Assembly: GCA_963930775.1 (NCBI GenBank)
Contig: OZ005692.1
Span: 5,938,135-6,002,134 of the forward strand
Reading direction: 5' to 3'
Length of the DNA stretch: 64,000 nucleotides
Source: Cliona cf. orientalis
Taxonomy: Eukaryota > Porifera > Demospongiae > Clionaida > Clionaidae
In this document: positions 52,325 to 63,061 of the stretch, one piece after another
Position numbering within the stretch: the first letter of the stretch is position 1
Layout: each line of letters starts with the position of its first letter
The notes under the pieces: generated by a model
What the model saw: the letters and a program-made list of their open reading frames with translations, nothing else
Databases searched by the model: none
What the model was told of the DNA's origin: nothing
Translations under genes and position numbers: made by a program

Positions 52325-52800
52325 CATATACCGTGTTGACTCGCGATCGATCGATCGACGACACTGCCCATCGCTTCGAACCGGCGATCTCCCGCCATAC
52401 ACATACGCTCCATCGATAGTCTTGTTTACTGTTCAGTATTCAATATCACATTCATATTGCACTGTGGCTTACCTGAGGGTGTTCATATTGCATTGCTTTT
52501 TGCATTATGGTCTTAACATAGTATCACGGGCGCAAGGATTTATTGCACCGAAGCCCGAGGGTTGAGGGCAATAAATGCCATGCACCATCCGATCCGACTC
52601 TTGACGATCGTTAGCGTGACCTGCAACAGCGAGCTCGGAAGAAGCTCGAGCTGTTATCTATCCTAAAAACAAGGCTACGTGCCTACGCCGTAAGCTTACC
52701 TAGATACGCGATCGATCGATCGACGACTCCGCCCATCGCTTCGAACAGGCGATCTCCCGCTACTTTCCTGCCTGCGGGCCCGCCATACGCTCCATTTAGT
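52325..52800. repeat. Diverged direct repeat (CGATCGATCGACGAC..TTCGAACCGGCGATC)
   Basis: 52340-52415 and 52710-52795 share CGATCGATCGACGAC, GCCCATCGCTTCGAAC, GGCGATCTCCCGC and CATACGCTCCAT. Between them a CGAAGCCCGAGGGTTGAGGG hairpin apex lies at 52550. No gene seen. Confidence 0.6.
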
Positions 52801-53581
52801 CTTCGTGAGACGCCTTGTTGCTACCAATAGCGTGTCCAAAGAATTTCGAAAAGTTCTGAAAACTGGTACAAGGATGCTACAGGCATGAAGAGCAATCTTA
52901 GAGCAGCCGAACAATATGCATATTGCTGGGGATTTACTTCGCTTTCTTGGTTCTACAACCTTTTGAAGTTATTCACTACTGTCTCTTTTTGCTCCTTGCA
53001 CAGTACTACACTACAGACATGGCACCATACAAACTAGGGGCCACCAAGGGTCCCCAGATAATCTACAAATCTCAGCTCTTGTTAGGAGTTCAATCACGAA
53101 ACAAATTGCACCAGATAGCTCACAGAATGAGCTACCAATTGACCTCTTCACCATGTAAATTGGTTGCACAGAAGCACCGCTAGCTTCATTTTTGTTTGTA
53201 TTAAGAGTTTATAATATGGAGAAAGTGGTTTGGATGGGTATGCCATATTGCCTTGCAATGGTTTTATTTACGATTGTGTTACAAATAGTTGGATAGCACT
53301 TGCAAATAGCTCAAACACATTCATGATAGTGGGACTTCAATACTGCTTTAGGTTACTGCTGAACCTGGGGCCTCTATATTAACTATCTTTAGAGCCCAGC
53401 AGAGTGAATTTCTTTCCACAATACCAAGCTATAACTATTTCTATATCACTAAATCTGAATGAAATTACCTAAAAAGTATAATCCACAAGCACTAGAAAAA
53501 ACCTGTGTCACAGTAAGGACCACTAAAAGTTTTGGAGGTAACGAATACTCACAAACCTAGGCAGAAACCGCAGAAATAAGC
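52801..53581. other. Repeat-derived interval
   Basis: 53060-53310 is a diverged relative of 5620-5860 (CACGAAACAAATTGCA, CTAGCTTCATTTTTG). The frame at 52923-53183 runs into it and is not called. Confidence 0.4.
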
Positions 53582-53963
53582 AGTGGCGTAGGAAGATGTT
53601 TTTGAGCAGGGGGGCTGAAAGTAAGCAGGTGAAGACTCGCTTTACGCGCGCGTAGCGCGCGAAAGCTAGGGGGTCTGGGGGCATGCTCCCCCAGGAAAAT
53701 TTTGGAGTTTTAGACCTGAGAACTTTTCTAGTGCATTTTGGAGGACATTCTGGACTCTTAGCTTGTCACATGTGAACACATCAGTAGTGACTGCTGATCT
53801 GTGTTCACGTGACAATTATTGATATCTACACACCGTGGGGCTAAGATACACCACAATCATGAATAACTCAACCCTGATTGTGGCAACAGATGAAAAGAAA
53901 AGTGCAACCTCAGAGGGTGAGCCCCCCCCCCCCCCCCCCCCCCCCCCACAGTTCTTACGCCAG
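53582..53963. mobile_element. hAT-like MITE with C-run
   Basis: Ends CAGTGGCGTAGGAAGA and TTCTTACGCCAGTG are imperfect inverted repeats. A TACGCGCGCGTAGCGCGCGA hairpin lies at 53643. A C-run of about 26 bases occupies 53922-53947. Confidence 0.5.
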
Positions 53964-55768
53964 TGATAAGTGCCAGAAAAATTATGTATTGATGTTTCTT
54001 ACTATCAAATCCAGAAAGTACAGCAAAAGAGCTACCGATTGACGTGCGAAGCATGGAAAACGGTCGAGAATTGGCTTGTGGGCGTGAAAATTTGTAACGT
54101 CACTTTATGGTGCCGCGTTTCGCGTAAAAACAAGCGACGCATTTTTGCGGGTTATAATTATCCTTTGGACTCGCTACTACCAACATGTTTGACTTCCCTT
54201 GAGCCACTAATATTGCACTGTGGGTTTTCTGGAGCTATTCATATTGCACTGTGGCTTGCCTGAGGGTGTTCATATTGCACTGCTTGTCTCTAGATAGAAA
54301 GTGTACTTAGCAACAACATAGTAATGGGATATAATTCAGAAATATAAGGCCCGGGAGGTCAAAATATTCAGAAATATTACATGGACGAAGGAACAAAAAA
54401 GGTGGGGGAGGGGGTCCAAATTTGTCGTGATAGCCTATCCAATATAATAATTATGTGCACACTTCACACACTACTATAAACTGGTAAAGATTGCAGAAAT
54501 TTATCCCTAATAAGAGTAATGTGGGAGTGGCCTGGGGATGAGGTAAACAGAGTACATGCTGCATGTTATTAATAGTGGCCTAATAATACCGTTGATTCCC
54601 GCTATGCCATTATGCCGTCCCCCCCCCCCCCCCCCACCCCCCACACACACACTGTGGATACTAGCATAGCATTGGGTTGTCTCATCCCTGGTAACAGTGT
54701 GTCTTGTCATCCTTGGTAATTGAGATGCTGGCTGCACCACTGCAGCAAGCCACATATAAAGGTGGGCCGTATTGTGCATGTGCATGTACATGCATGCATT
54801 GTAGATATTTATTACAAATTGAGGTAGGTATGTAGCTATAGGTAAACATTTGTACATATTTTCAAGCTTCACTTTCATGGCAAATTTGATCAATATGAAT
54901 GTTTGCAGTAAATAAATCTGATTCAGTTGATCCTACGAGACTCCTTTAACACAAAATAGGGCAAATCAGGTCCAAAGAATGTGGCCAGGTAGGTAAGAGA
55001 TAGGAATGGCTGTCTTGAGATCCATACCTGAACAGTAAAGTATAACGTCAGATGTCCTTGATAGAGAATAAAAATACGACAAAAACAGGTTAAAATTAAA
55101 CAAAATTACGAGTTAGCCCCACAAGATCAACTAGCTCTCACAAATCAATTTTCCCACAAAGTCAACTCCCAATATATCTGATATCAGAGTCTGCCATGAG
55201 ATCAATAAATTAATTATTTTGGGTGGGCCTTGTGTCCTTAAAGGTTTAGTATCTATCGCTCAATTTATGCAAACATCTGTGGAGGAAAAGCCAAAGGCTA
55301 CAGATAACAAACATAGCCTAGCAGAGTATTTACATGTAGCCTTGAGCAGCGATACACTAAAATGGACTCAGTAGAGTTGCACAAGTATACTGATATTTAT
55401 TGTATATTTAATTAAAGTTAAATATACTATAGAATACTTGATTTTGTGGGAAGTTGATCTAAATATAAGTTAGACACTGAAGCCATGGGATCTACAGGAT
55501 TTAGAATACTGAAGACACTGATATAAAATCCCGAAGGTGAAGCCTGAGGGTTTTATAAGTGTCTGAAGTATTCTAAAGACTGTAGATCCCATTGGCTGAA
55601 GTGTCTAACTTGTTTAGACTCTAGCATGCTGTTGCTTAGTAACTTCTTGTATGTTGTTGCCTAAGGAACTAGCTTTCTAAGTAGAGGGGTTCTAAGTAAC
55701 TTAGAACCCTTGTTTTTAATCAATCAAATCACAGTATTTGTGACAACTAGAGTCTAACTTATATGTAG
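53964..55768. other. Intergenic with repeats, no gene recognised
   Basis: ATTCATATTGCACTGTGGCT at 54237 repeats sequence at 52450. A C-run lies at 54619-54635, followed by CACACAC. A hairpin element spans 55465-55610 (GTTAGACACTGAAGCC..GGCTGAAGTGTCTAAC) with a CCCGAAGGTGAAGCCTGAGG apex. Confidence 0.4.
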
Positions 55769-55770
55769 TA

Positions 55771-56034
55771 TATTATAATTATGAATGTGCACGTGTGGGA
55801 TGACTACAGCCACATGCACACTGAATAATAGAGAAGGGTCCAGGCTCTCGGTTCATAGTCATAGTCAGACTCAGTCTGGTGGTTTGCATTGTACAGTTAT
55901 ATTATAATTATGAATGTGCACGTGTGGGATGACTACATGCAGCCACATGCACACTGAATAATAGAGAAGGGTACAGGCTCTCGGTTCATAGTCATAGTCA
56001 TGCAGACTCAGTCTGGTGGTTTGCATTGTACAGT
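55771..56034. repeat. ~129-bp tandem duplication, two units
   Basis: TATTATAATTATGAATGTGC begins at 55771 and again at 55900. The units share CACACTGAATAATAGAGAAG and CTCAGTCTGGTGGTTTGCAT and differ by small indels. Confidence 0.85.
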
Positions 56035-56162
56035 GAAACCTCATTATATTGGGCCAATGGTTTTCCATAATCATGGAAAACGGAATTCGCCATCTAAAAA
56101 TTATGATGGTTTGGACTAACACACACTAGTCTATATAGTACACACTCCACGTGATAGTAGCC

Positions 56163-56315
56163 ATGATGGAGCGGTTAATGCTCTCTAGGACGAAAAAGCC
56201 TAAAAGAAGTGTTCCACTATGCTGCATAACTACAGAAGAGCAGACTAAACAGTTCAGTGAAGATATGTACGCAGATGGAGGAATTCTTTTTGCTGATTTT
56301 GTGCTCACAGTGTAG
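56163..56315 (+). other. Possible small coding fragment (50 codons)
   Basis: The plus frame reads MMERLMLSRTKKPKRSVPLC and TTEEQTKQFSEDMYADGGIL, and stops at TAG 56313-56315. The composition looks protein-like and could be the last exon of a longer gene, but I recognise no family and no acceptor stands out. Confidence 0.2.
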
Positions 56316-57029
56316 ACTACTAGGGAAGATCATATCAAGCAAAAAGCATCAAGGGAGAGTTTAACTGAACAGAATACCAATTAAGAGACTTAATTGTCGT
56401 GCTATATACTTCAATGGAGATATTGAAGGACGTTTCAAGTACATGTAATTAGGCCAGACCAATTTAATTCGTTGTTGCTCGGATATTTTGAGGTAAACAT
56501 TGGACCGAGCGATCGAAAAAAAAGAAAAAAAAAAGCAATTAATTGGGGTGTGGTTATAGACCACAATCTAATTAAGACAGATTAATGTGACTATCTAGGA
56601 CCAGGAAATCAAGATAGAATACAAAAACCACTCTACTGTACATAAGCTCCACCCAACTTAATTAATTATTTAATTAATTTTTTTTTTTTCTGTTTGCCCA
56701 AAAATTGGAGCGAGCGAATCCGTGCAACAACTTATTTAATTTGTCTGGCCTTATAGAATTTATACTTTTTGCTTAATGTGCATTAGCTACTACAATTTGA
56801 TTATCCAGGACATTATAGTATGCACAAGTACATGTACAATTCAAGCAACTAACCTCTTTAAGCTGGTTTGAGGTACCGATGAGGATTAATTCAACACACC
56901 TACATGTGCATGTATAGCAACAATTATATTGATATTGTAACTATTTGTACTTTGTTTGCTATTGATTTTTATGGAGCAAGATTGCACATACCGGTACGTA
57001 ACCACAACACAGCAGCATACAATATTATA

Positions 57030-57215
57030 CCTATATAGCGGGAAACCATCGAGGGAGAAAATCATCATAAAATACAGCCACCTACAAAAAAATATTTTGG
57101 TATGTCACACTGAGCACTCGTTTATGTGATCAGTTCAATGTTCAACGTTCCATGAAAACTTTCTCCACAAAATGCTCCCTTGAAAGTTTTCTCCTCTGAA
57201 AGTTTCCCACTATAA
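57030..57215. mobile_element. Short relative of the 33882-34514 element
   Basis: TATAGCGGGAAACCATCGAG at the left and GAAAGTTTCCCACTATA at the right are imperfect inverted repeats. GGGAGAAAAT and AGTTTTCTCC are shared with the larger element. Confidence 0.5.
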
Positions 57216-57360
57216 TATTATGATAAATGTACATGTATTATATACCCTATTTGCATTGCTTATAAATGGGGGTGGGTATATGGGCTCTTCTTACAAGACT
57301 TGGGTGATTATCACTGAAAGAAAGGATTAGCATACCGTGTTTATGCTAATAATTAAAACA

Positions 57361-57569
57361 TACCGTATAGCCGGAAATATTGGCGGGAATTAAATTTGGC
57401 AGTTGAGCCCTAAATTGCTATTACAAGAATATTGGCAGATTTAAATTTGGCGGTTTGGTACAGGATCGCCATACATATATATGTGAGTAGGAAATTTTGG
57501 CGGATTTTAATTTGGCGGTTGTAACACAGACCGCCAAACTGCCAAATTTAATTCTCCGCCTATACGGTA
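57361..57569. mobile_element. TACCGTATAGCC-tipped MITE (209 bp)
   Basis: TACCGTATAGCCGGAA and the inverted CTCCGCCTATACGGTA flank repeated TTAAATTTGGCGG motifs. A related end with ATTTGGC repeats is at 26816-26895. Confidence 0.65.
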
Positions 57570-57650
57570 ATATGATCTATATAATTATATAATTAGTGCA
57601 AGAAAATTCGCGTTCCAGGATTTTTCATAGGGTATATCAGCAAGACTACT

Positions 57651-58290
57651 TAGTCTCGTAAACCAGACCCCTATTCCGCAGCGCTGGGTGTATTTCATCA
57701 CCAGCACGCGGAAAGAGGGTCTGGGGATTCTGGGCACCAATCCGTGACACCTACTGGAATGTCGGCAGAGCCAATGAGATCGCTCAGAATGGTCACATGA
57801 CCATGCTGCGCCCCATTAACGAGCTGCTCGATTCACTGCTCAGTGTCCGAATTTTAGCAACACCTTGCCAGAAGGCCGCTTTGAGGACGTCTATGCACAG
57901 ATATGAGGACTGTTACTTAAACAGCGATGGTTTAGCTACTTTTTTTCTGACTTTTCAGGTATTTTTATAGTGAAAAGACACAGAAATCGACTCACGCATG
58001 CGCTAAGGAGCCGCACTGACTAAGTATTTCAGATTTTGCTACATTTACCTACTTTATTGATAGCTTTTAACTAGTATAGTCCAAACAAGTAGTTCAGGAT
58101 CATAAACAGCACGTAGAACTCGAAGGAGTTGCAACAAAAAGTTTTGCGGTAAAATATTGCATTCCGTTTACGTGACATAAAAATTCCACTGTGCCACGGA
58201 TTAGTGCCCAGAATCCCCAGACCCTCTTTCCGTGTGCTGGTGATGAAATACACCCAGTGCTGCAGAATAGGGGTCTGGTTTACGAGACTA
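57651..58290. mobile_element. TAGTCTCG-tipped element (640 bp) with 10-bp target duplication
   Basis: Terminal inverted repeats of about 100 bp begin TAGTCTCGTAAACCAGACCC. CAAGACTACT stands at 57641-57650 and 58291-58300, an exact 10-bp duplication. The interior has no recognisable coding sequence. The long arms and the 9-10-bp duplication suggest a Mutator-like non-autonomous element. Confidence 0.85.
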
Positions 58291-58487
58291 CAAGACTACT
58301 TAAGGCATTCTTGAGTGTGAGGTACATGTACGTGTAACTTATTGAGACTACATACAGTGCAGCTATACAAATAACAGTAATTTAGAGCAGCTGCCGTCTT
58401 CACTTGATCATCTGCATGCATTATGAGGCACAAGTGTATTACTGAACAGAATTTCGGTTATACATGTACATGTACACTATACCATAG

Positions 58488-58531
58488 ATAGTAGAAAGGG
58501 TAAAATACCCTTTACCCTTTCTACTATCTAG
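58488..58531. repeat. Hairpin palindrome
   Basis: AGATAGTAGAAAGGGTAAA and its exact complement are separated by ATACCC. Confidence 0.85.
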
Positions 58532-58711
58532 CGACGCAGGGTCTGAATACTACACTAATTAGCTCCCAACTGCAATTTTTTTTAACTAAATACATATACT
58601 GTACTGTTGGTGAGTTATCTGAAGACTCAACCTTCTTGCTGCTATTAATTTGTCTTCTTTTGCAATTCACTTTCCAGCCAGTTGTCGAGGTCAAGGTTAG
58701 GATTCATAAAA

Positions 58712-59140
58712 TACCGTATGGCGGGTAATTTTCGTGGAGTCCGAAAAGGCCCTCAAAATTAATTTTCGTGGTTTTAAATTTCGTGACAGCAACCAGTCTA
58801 GGGGCGTGGCACTGCTGCATAAGCGATGATGTAATTGATACACACGCTCGCGATCTTCTTTGTACTAAGCCATACCTACAGAGACTTGGACAAAAGGCAC
58901 GAGATAGAAGAATATTATAGTGTCGAAGACGCTATCAGCCAGATGACAGTGGCTACTGTTGCTTGCTAACACTGGAAAGTGTTGGCTACGCTGCCATGAT
59001 GTTTGTGGCCACGCCCATCATCATGGACTCGCATACTACGTGGACATTAACTTTCGTGGGTGGGAAAATTTCGTGACTGCCAAGTCAACCACGAAAATAA
59101 CGAAAATTAGCACCCCACGAAAATTACCCACCATACGGTA
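58712..59140. mobile_element. TACCGTATGGCG-tipped MITE, complete copy (429 bp)
   Basis: TACCGTATGGCGGGTAATTT and AAATTACCCACCATACGGTA are inverted repeats. The interior has several TTTTCGTGG/CCACGAAAA blocks. Partial copies lie at 11620-12228 and 20005-20120. Confidence 0.75.
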
Positions 59141-59199
59141 CCACGCCATGCGCTTAATAAATGTGCACTTAATAGCTAGGTGTGCTTAATAACCAGAGT

Positions 59200-59640
59200 T
59201 TACGGCATTGATTTTAGCCTTATTCAAGCACGGTTACCAATCGAGATTGTGTGCCGTTGATGGTATAGTTCCGTAAATGCGATTGCTAGGCGTGCACGAT
59301 CGTTCTTTTGTGCTAAAACGTGGCATAAGGCTAACTAGGCTTAGTTCTGCGGCTGTTTGGCAGGTTACTTATTGATCTTAATTACTTAGACTATTTGAAG
59401 TTTGGTCCTCATAAACCAGCCATTTGAGCTTCCTTTTTCCAGGGCATACATGTACATATGGGTGCATATTCGAGTACCGTACCCTTGCGAAAGAGGGCCC
59501 ACTATGGAATGTCAGCCCACCCCCCACTTTGGGCTCAATTTCCTGCTAAGGTCTAATGTTTACTTGAATATGTGCACATGTGTAGCTTCCCTTGAAAACG
59601 CAACTCAAAGGGCTGGTTTATGAGGACTGAACTTGGATCA
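59200..59640. mobile_element. Rearranged copy of the TACCGTACCC MITE forming an inverted repeat
   Basis: 59214-59475 follows 12480-12770 of the intact element. The terminal segment is then inverted (TACCGTACCCTTGCGAAAGA at 59475) and runs back in reverse (GGCTGGTTTATGAGGAC at 59614 against GTCCTCATAAACCAGCC at 59405). Confidence 0.55.
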
Positions 59641-60957
59641 ATGTGGTCATCCTGCATTTGGATATGAATGGGACAGAATTTCGGGAGAGCTGTTTCACAG
59701 AAAGCTTGATGCTGAAAGTGGAGCCTATATAGCTGGGCTGCCAATGTCTAAGCAAAAACTAACATAAAAACTTGTGAAACGGTGGTGAAACTGCTCGCAC
59801 AGACCAAGACCAGAAGATATTGTTCGAGTAAGTTTTTGCTAGGCCAGGAGTAGCAGAAAGAAGTAAGGAGAAGGCTGGAACTGAGCTAACTCTGTTTATG
59901 ATATACAGAGTATTTTATTGATCTAATTGAAATTGTTGACCGTAACCTTAAGCGGATGTGCATTTACACCACATGTAGCTTGAATTCAGGTATTCAAATT
60001 CAGCATTATGCACGCTGTGAGCAGTGGGTGATCCAGGGTGAGCACAGGGGGCCAGTGTCTGCCACCCTCCTTTAGCAGCACAGTGAACATCACATCCAGC
60101 AGGAAATGACTTGTCGGTCTTAAGGTTACGTGATCGTATTTCGCCCACGTACTGGTCAAAGTTCACATGAATAGTAAATGAGTTATATTCCAGTTTTTTC
60201 CACGTTCTTTGTACACTCTAGCAACTTACTTCTTCACAAAAACATATAAACTTTAGCTCTGCTCAAAACACCAAAACTTTGTCAAAACAGAGCATTTGCA
60301 GGCTGGAGCAGCCCAAAAGTAGGCAATAATGGCAAATAGGAGGCGTTGCTTACCAATTGTTGGGTGTGCATGCATATCATTGTGCTCCCCCTTCCCCTTC
60401 TGAAATCCTGAATCTGCTCCCAGCAGATGCAGTGAAAATGCTACGTATGCATAAGGCGGGGCAAACTGAATCAGTAGTTTATTATTTCAGATTTCAGACA
60501 CAGTTCAGTAATATACATACATGTACATGGCATGCATGCATATCACTTTGGGCAAGAGTAAATAATGAGAGGAAGAGCTCGAGTATATATTGAACGCACC
60601 ATAAAAATATTTTCAGAAAGTCACACGCCAGGAATTCAAAATTTGACCAATAAGAACACTCTATTCAAATAGTACATTGTGGGTGTGGCCTTGAGTGCAA
60701 GTGCGATTTCAACCAAAAACGCGAGCAGATCACAATATAAAACGAGTATTATTCATGAAGAATCTAGCATAAAACTCACGAAAAACGCCTCTGTTCTTCA
60801 CAGTTTTAAGAAGTGTTTAATCTCTTGGGCTAGTCATGTGCGCACGGCGGCAAGTCATGTTACTCACCGAAAACATAATATTATTATTTATATACAGCGT
60901 CAGTGTAGCACATATCTGGACCTACATCATACTGGTCATCTCAATCACTCGAAAAAG
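59641..60957. other. No recognisable gene
   Basis: The minus frame at 60166-59948 (FDQYVGEIRSRNLKTDKSFP) looks protein-like but has no recognised match or clear splice sites. Nothing else is seen. Confidence 0.25.
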
Positions 60958-61466
60958 CCATGCACACTAGCCTACCAAAGCCTCCTCGAAAGCAACAATG
61001 TGTTATGAACAAACTTGCCGAGTCTGTGGGTCTACAAATGGCTCTCCCTCCACACCGTGCCATGGATCTGCGCTTTAGTCTCGTGCCCAGCCTCTTTATC
61101 GCACGCGGAAAGAGTCTGGTGAAACGCGTATTCAATTTTGGTTCCATAAGTACGTGACGTATTATGACACAGCACAATGAATGCCATTATAAGCCATGGC
61201 GTGATTACTGTTTAGTATTAATAATATTCGCGCAAAGTGTTTGAAAAGCACCTACTGCAGGTTAATTATGGCGCCAGCGGGACCCTTGGACACTGGACTC
61301 CGAGTGCTATGCTTGTCTCGTTGCGTTGCCTGATTTGTACCAAAAGGATGGTCAAACCCCGGCGGTAAGCGTTGAAAAACAGAGAGCTGTGCAGTATTGT
61401 ACCTTTATATTAGTTATACTTTCTTATGATTATACCTATGAGAATTTTGCATTTAATTATACTAAA

Positions 61467-61657
61467 TACCGTAGATCGGGAAATTTTTACCGTTAAAAAT
61501 TTTTCGCCAGTTGCTTAGGTGGCGAAAATTAAACGCGCGAAATATTTGAGTAATGTATGACGACCTATACCAAGTTCAGCCTGGCGGCGAAAATTAGACT
61601 ACACGAAAAATTTACAAGTGAAATATTTTACTGGCGAAAATATCCCGATCTACGGTA
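61467..61657. mobile_element. TACCGTAGATCGGG-tipped MITE (191 bp)
   Basis: TACCGTAGATCGGGAAATTT and TATCCCGATCTACGGTA are inverted repeats around GGCGAAAATTA blocks. It is nested in the 61076-63243 element. Confidence 0.75.
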
Positions 61658-62133
61658 TACATAGAATATACTGTATAATATAATTAAAATTTGTATATGA
61701 CCAGTATATTTTGTATATTTTATTCTCAGTATTGACTGACAATATTATATTATGGCTATATCTAATATTATATAGTTATATAAAATTATCCATGGTATAT
61801 AGCTTCCTCTTATGAAGTTAGCTATCCTGTATAAAGTGTATAGAATGTATAGTTATACCACTTTATATTTAACCTATACATTATATGTAATTATAGTGTA
61901 TAATTGTATAACGTATAATATTATTGTATAATTATTTTCTATGTCATGATGAGCTGTATAAAAGTGTATAGAATGTATAATTATACAGCTTTATATTGAA
62001 TCTATACATTATATATAATTATACTGTATATTTGTATAATGTATATTTATTTTATTGTATAATTATTCTTCGTTGAGCTAATCATAATACAATTATATAC
62101 TACAACTATTAATTCAATATGAAGTGGTATATA

Positions 62134-62570
62134 ATGTCTGACACTTGGAAAAAGTGCTTAAACTCGACGGCACAGTTGCTTAAACTTATCATGTCTGACA
62201 CTTGGAAAAAGTGCTTAAACTCGATGGCACAGTTGCTTAAACTTATCACGTCTGACATTTGGAAAAAGTGCTTAAACTCGATGGCAAGGTTTCTTAAACT
62301 TATCACGTCTGACACTTGGAAAAAGTGCTTAAACTCGACGGCAAGGTTTCTTAAACTTATCACGTCTGACACTTGAAAAAGTGCTTAAACTCGACGGCAT
62401 GGTTGCTCACGTCTGACTGTGACTGCATGGGAAAAAGTGCTTAAACTCAACTGCACGGTTGCTTAAATTTATCACGTCTGACACTAAAAGTGCTTAAACT
62501 CAATGGCAAGGTTGCTTAAACTTATCATGTCTGACACTTGGAAAAAGTGCTTAAACAGTGTACATTATAC
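62134..62570. repeat. 57-bp minisatellite, about eight units
   Basis: Units start at 62134, 62191, 62248, 62305 and 62362 with an exact 57-bp spacing, then continue with indels to about 62570. Core is ACTTGGAAAAAGTGCTTAAA then TTGCTTAAACTTATCA. Because 57 is divisible by three, both strands stay open (19-residue periodic peptides). I do not call these as proteins. Confidence 0.85.
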
Positions 62571-62899
62571 AAGTTATACACTTTATACAATTATACTATA
62601 GGCCCAGCATATACATCCGTAGAGTGATTGAGATATAATATTATATAACATTATATATTTTATATATACTATAATCTAATTGGTTTAATTATATATCTAT
62701 ACAAGATATACATGCATAGTAGCTACCATCTGTATACAAGTTATACTATGCATGTAGTATAAAATGATATATTAGTATAATTTAATATGGCTACCATTAT
62801 GGCTGTGTTAGACAGTTATACGTATATTTGTAGTATATTTGAGTATACTTTGTATATTGATCCAATCCTGCACCCTATGGAAAAACAGGAAGATATTAC

Positions 62900-63061
62900 C
62901 TGGTAGAGATTAAGAGAGATAAACACATCCTTGCCAGCTACAATGTAGCTTACCGCCTTCGCCTGAACTTCACAGATACTAGCATAACTCAAACGCTGGG
63001 TAGCTTCGATGGATCGCTTGCTGAATGACAGTCCTGCTATCCAACGACTACATGTAGCCAT
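62900..63061 (-). CDS. Possible first exon of a RecQ-like helicase fragment
   Basis: ATG at 63061 opens MATCSRWIAGLSFSKRSIEA, then YASICEVQAKAVSYIVAGKD, then VFISLNLYQ, ending at a CAG|GTAATA donor. CEVQAKAV..GKDVFISL resembles the Q motif and the approach to Walker A of RecQ-type DNA helicases. The PTGxGKS loop expected next is absent: it would lie in a following exon or is lost. It lies within the 2.17-kb TIR element, so it may be a captured gene piece. The family call is tentative. Confidence 0.35.

Noticed and set aside
52340..52795. tRNA-like GGTTCGAAGC motif on the minus strand of a direct repeat
   Set aside because: Only the T-loop-like core is present. No A box or cloverleaf pairing could be built around it.
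62119..62376. Periodic 19-residue repeat protein
   Set aside because: Open frames on both strands follow from a 57-bp unit. Later units contain indels that break the frame, and no start context or splice sites support a gene.
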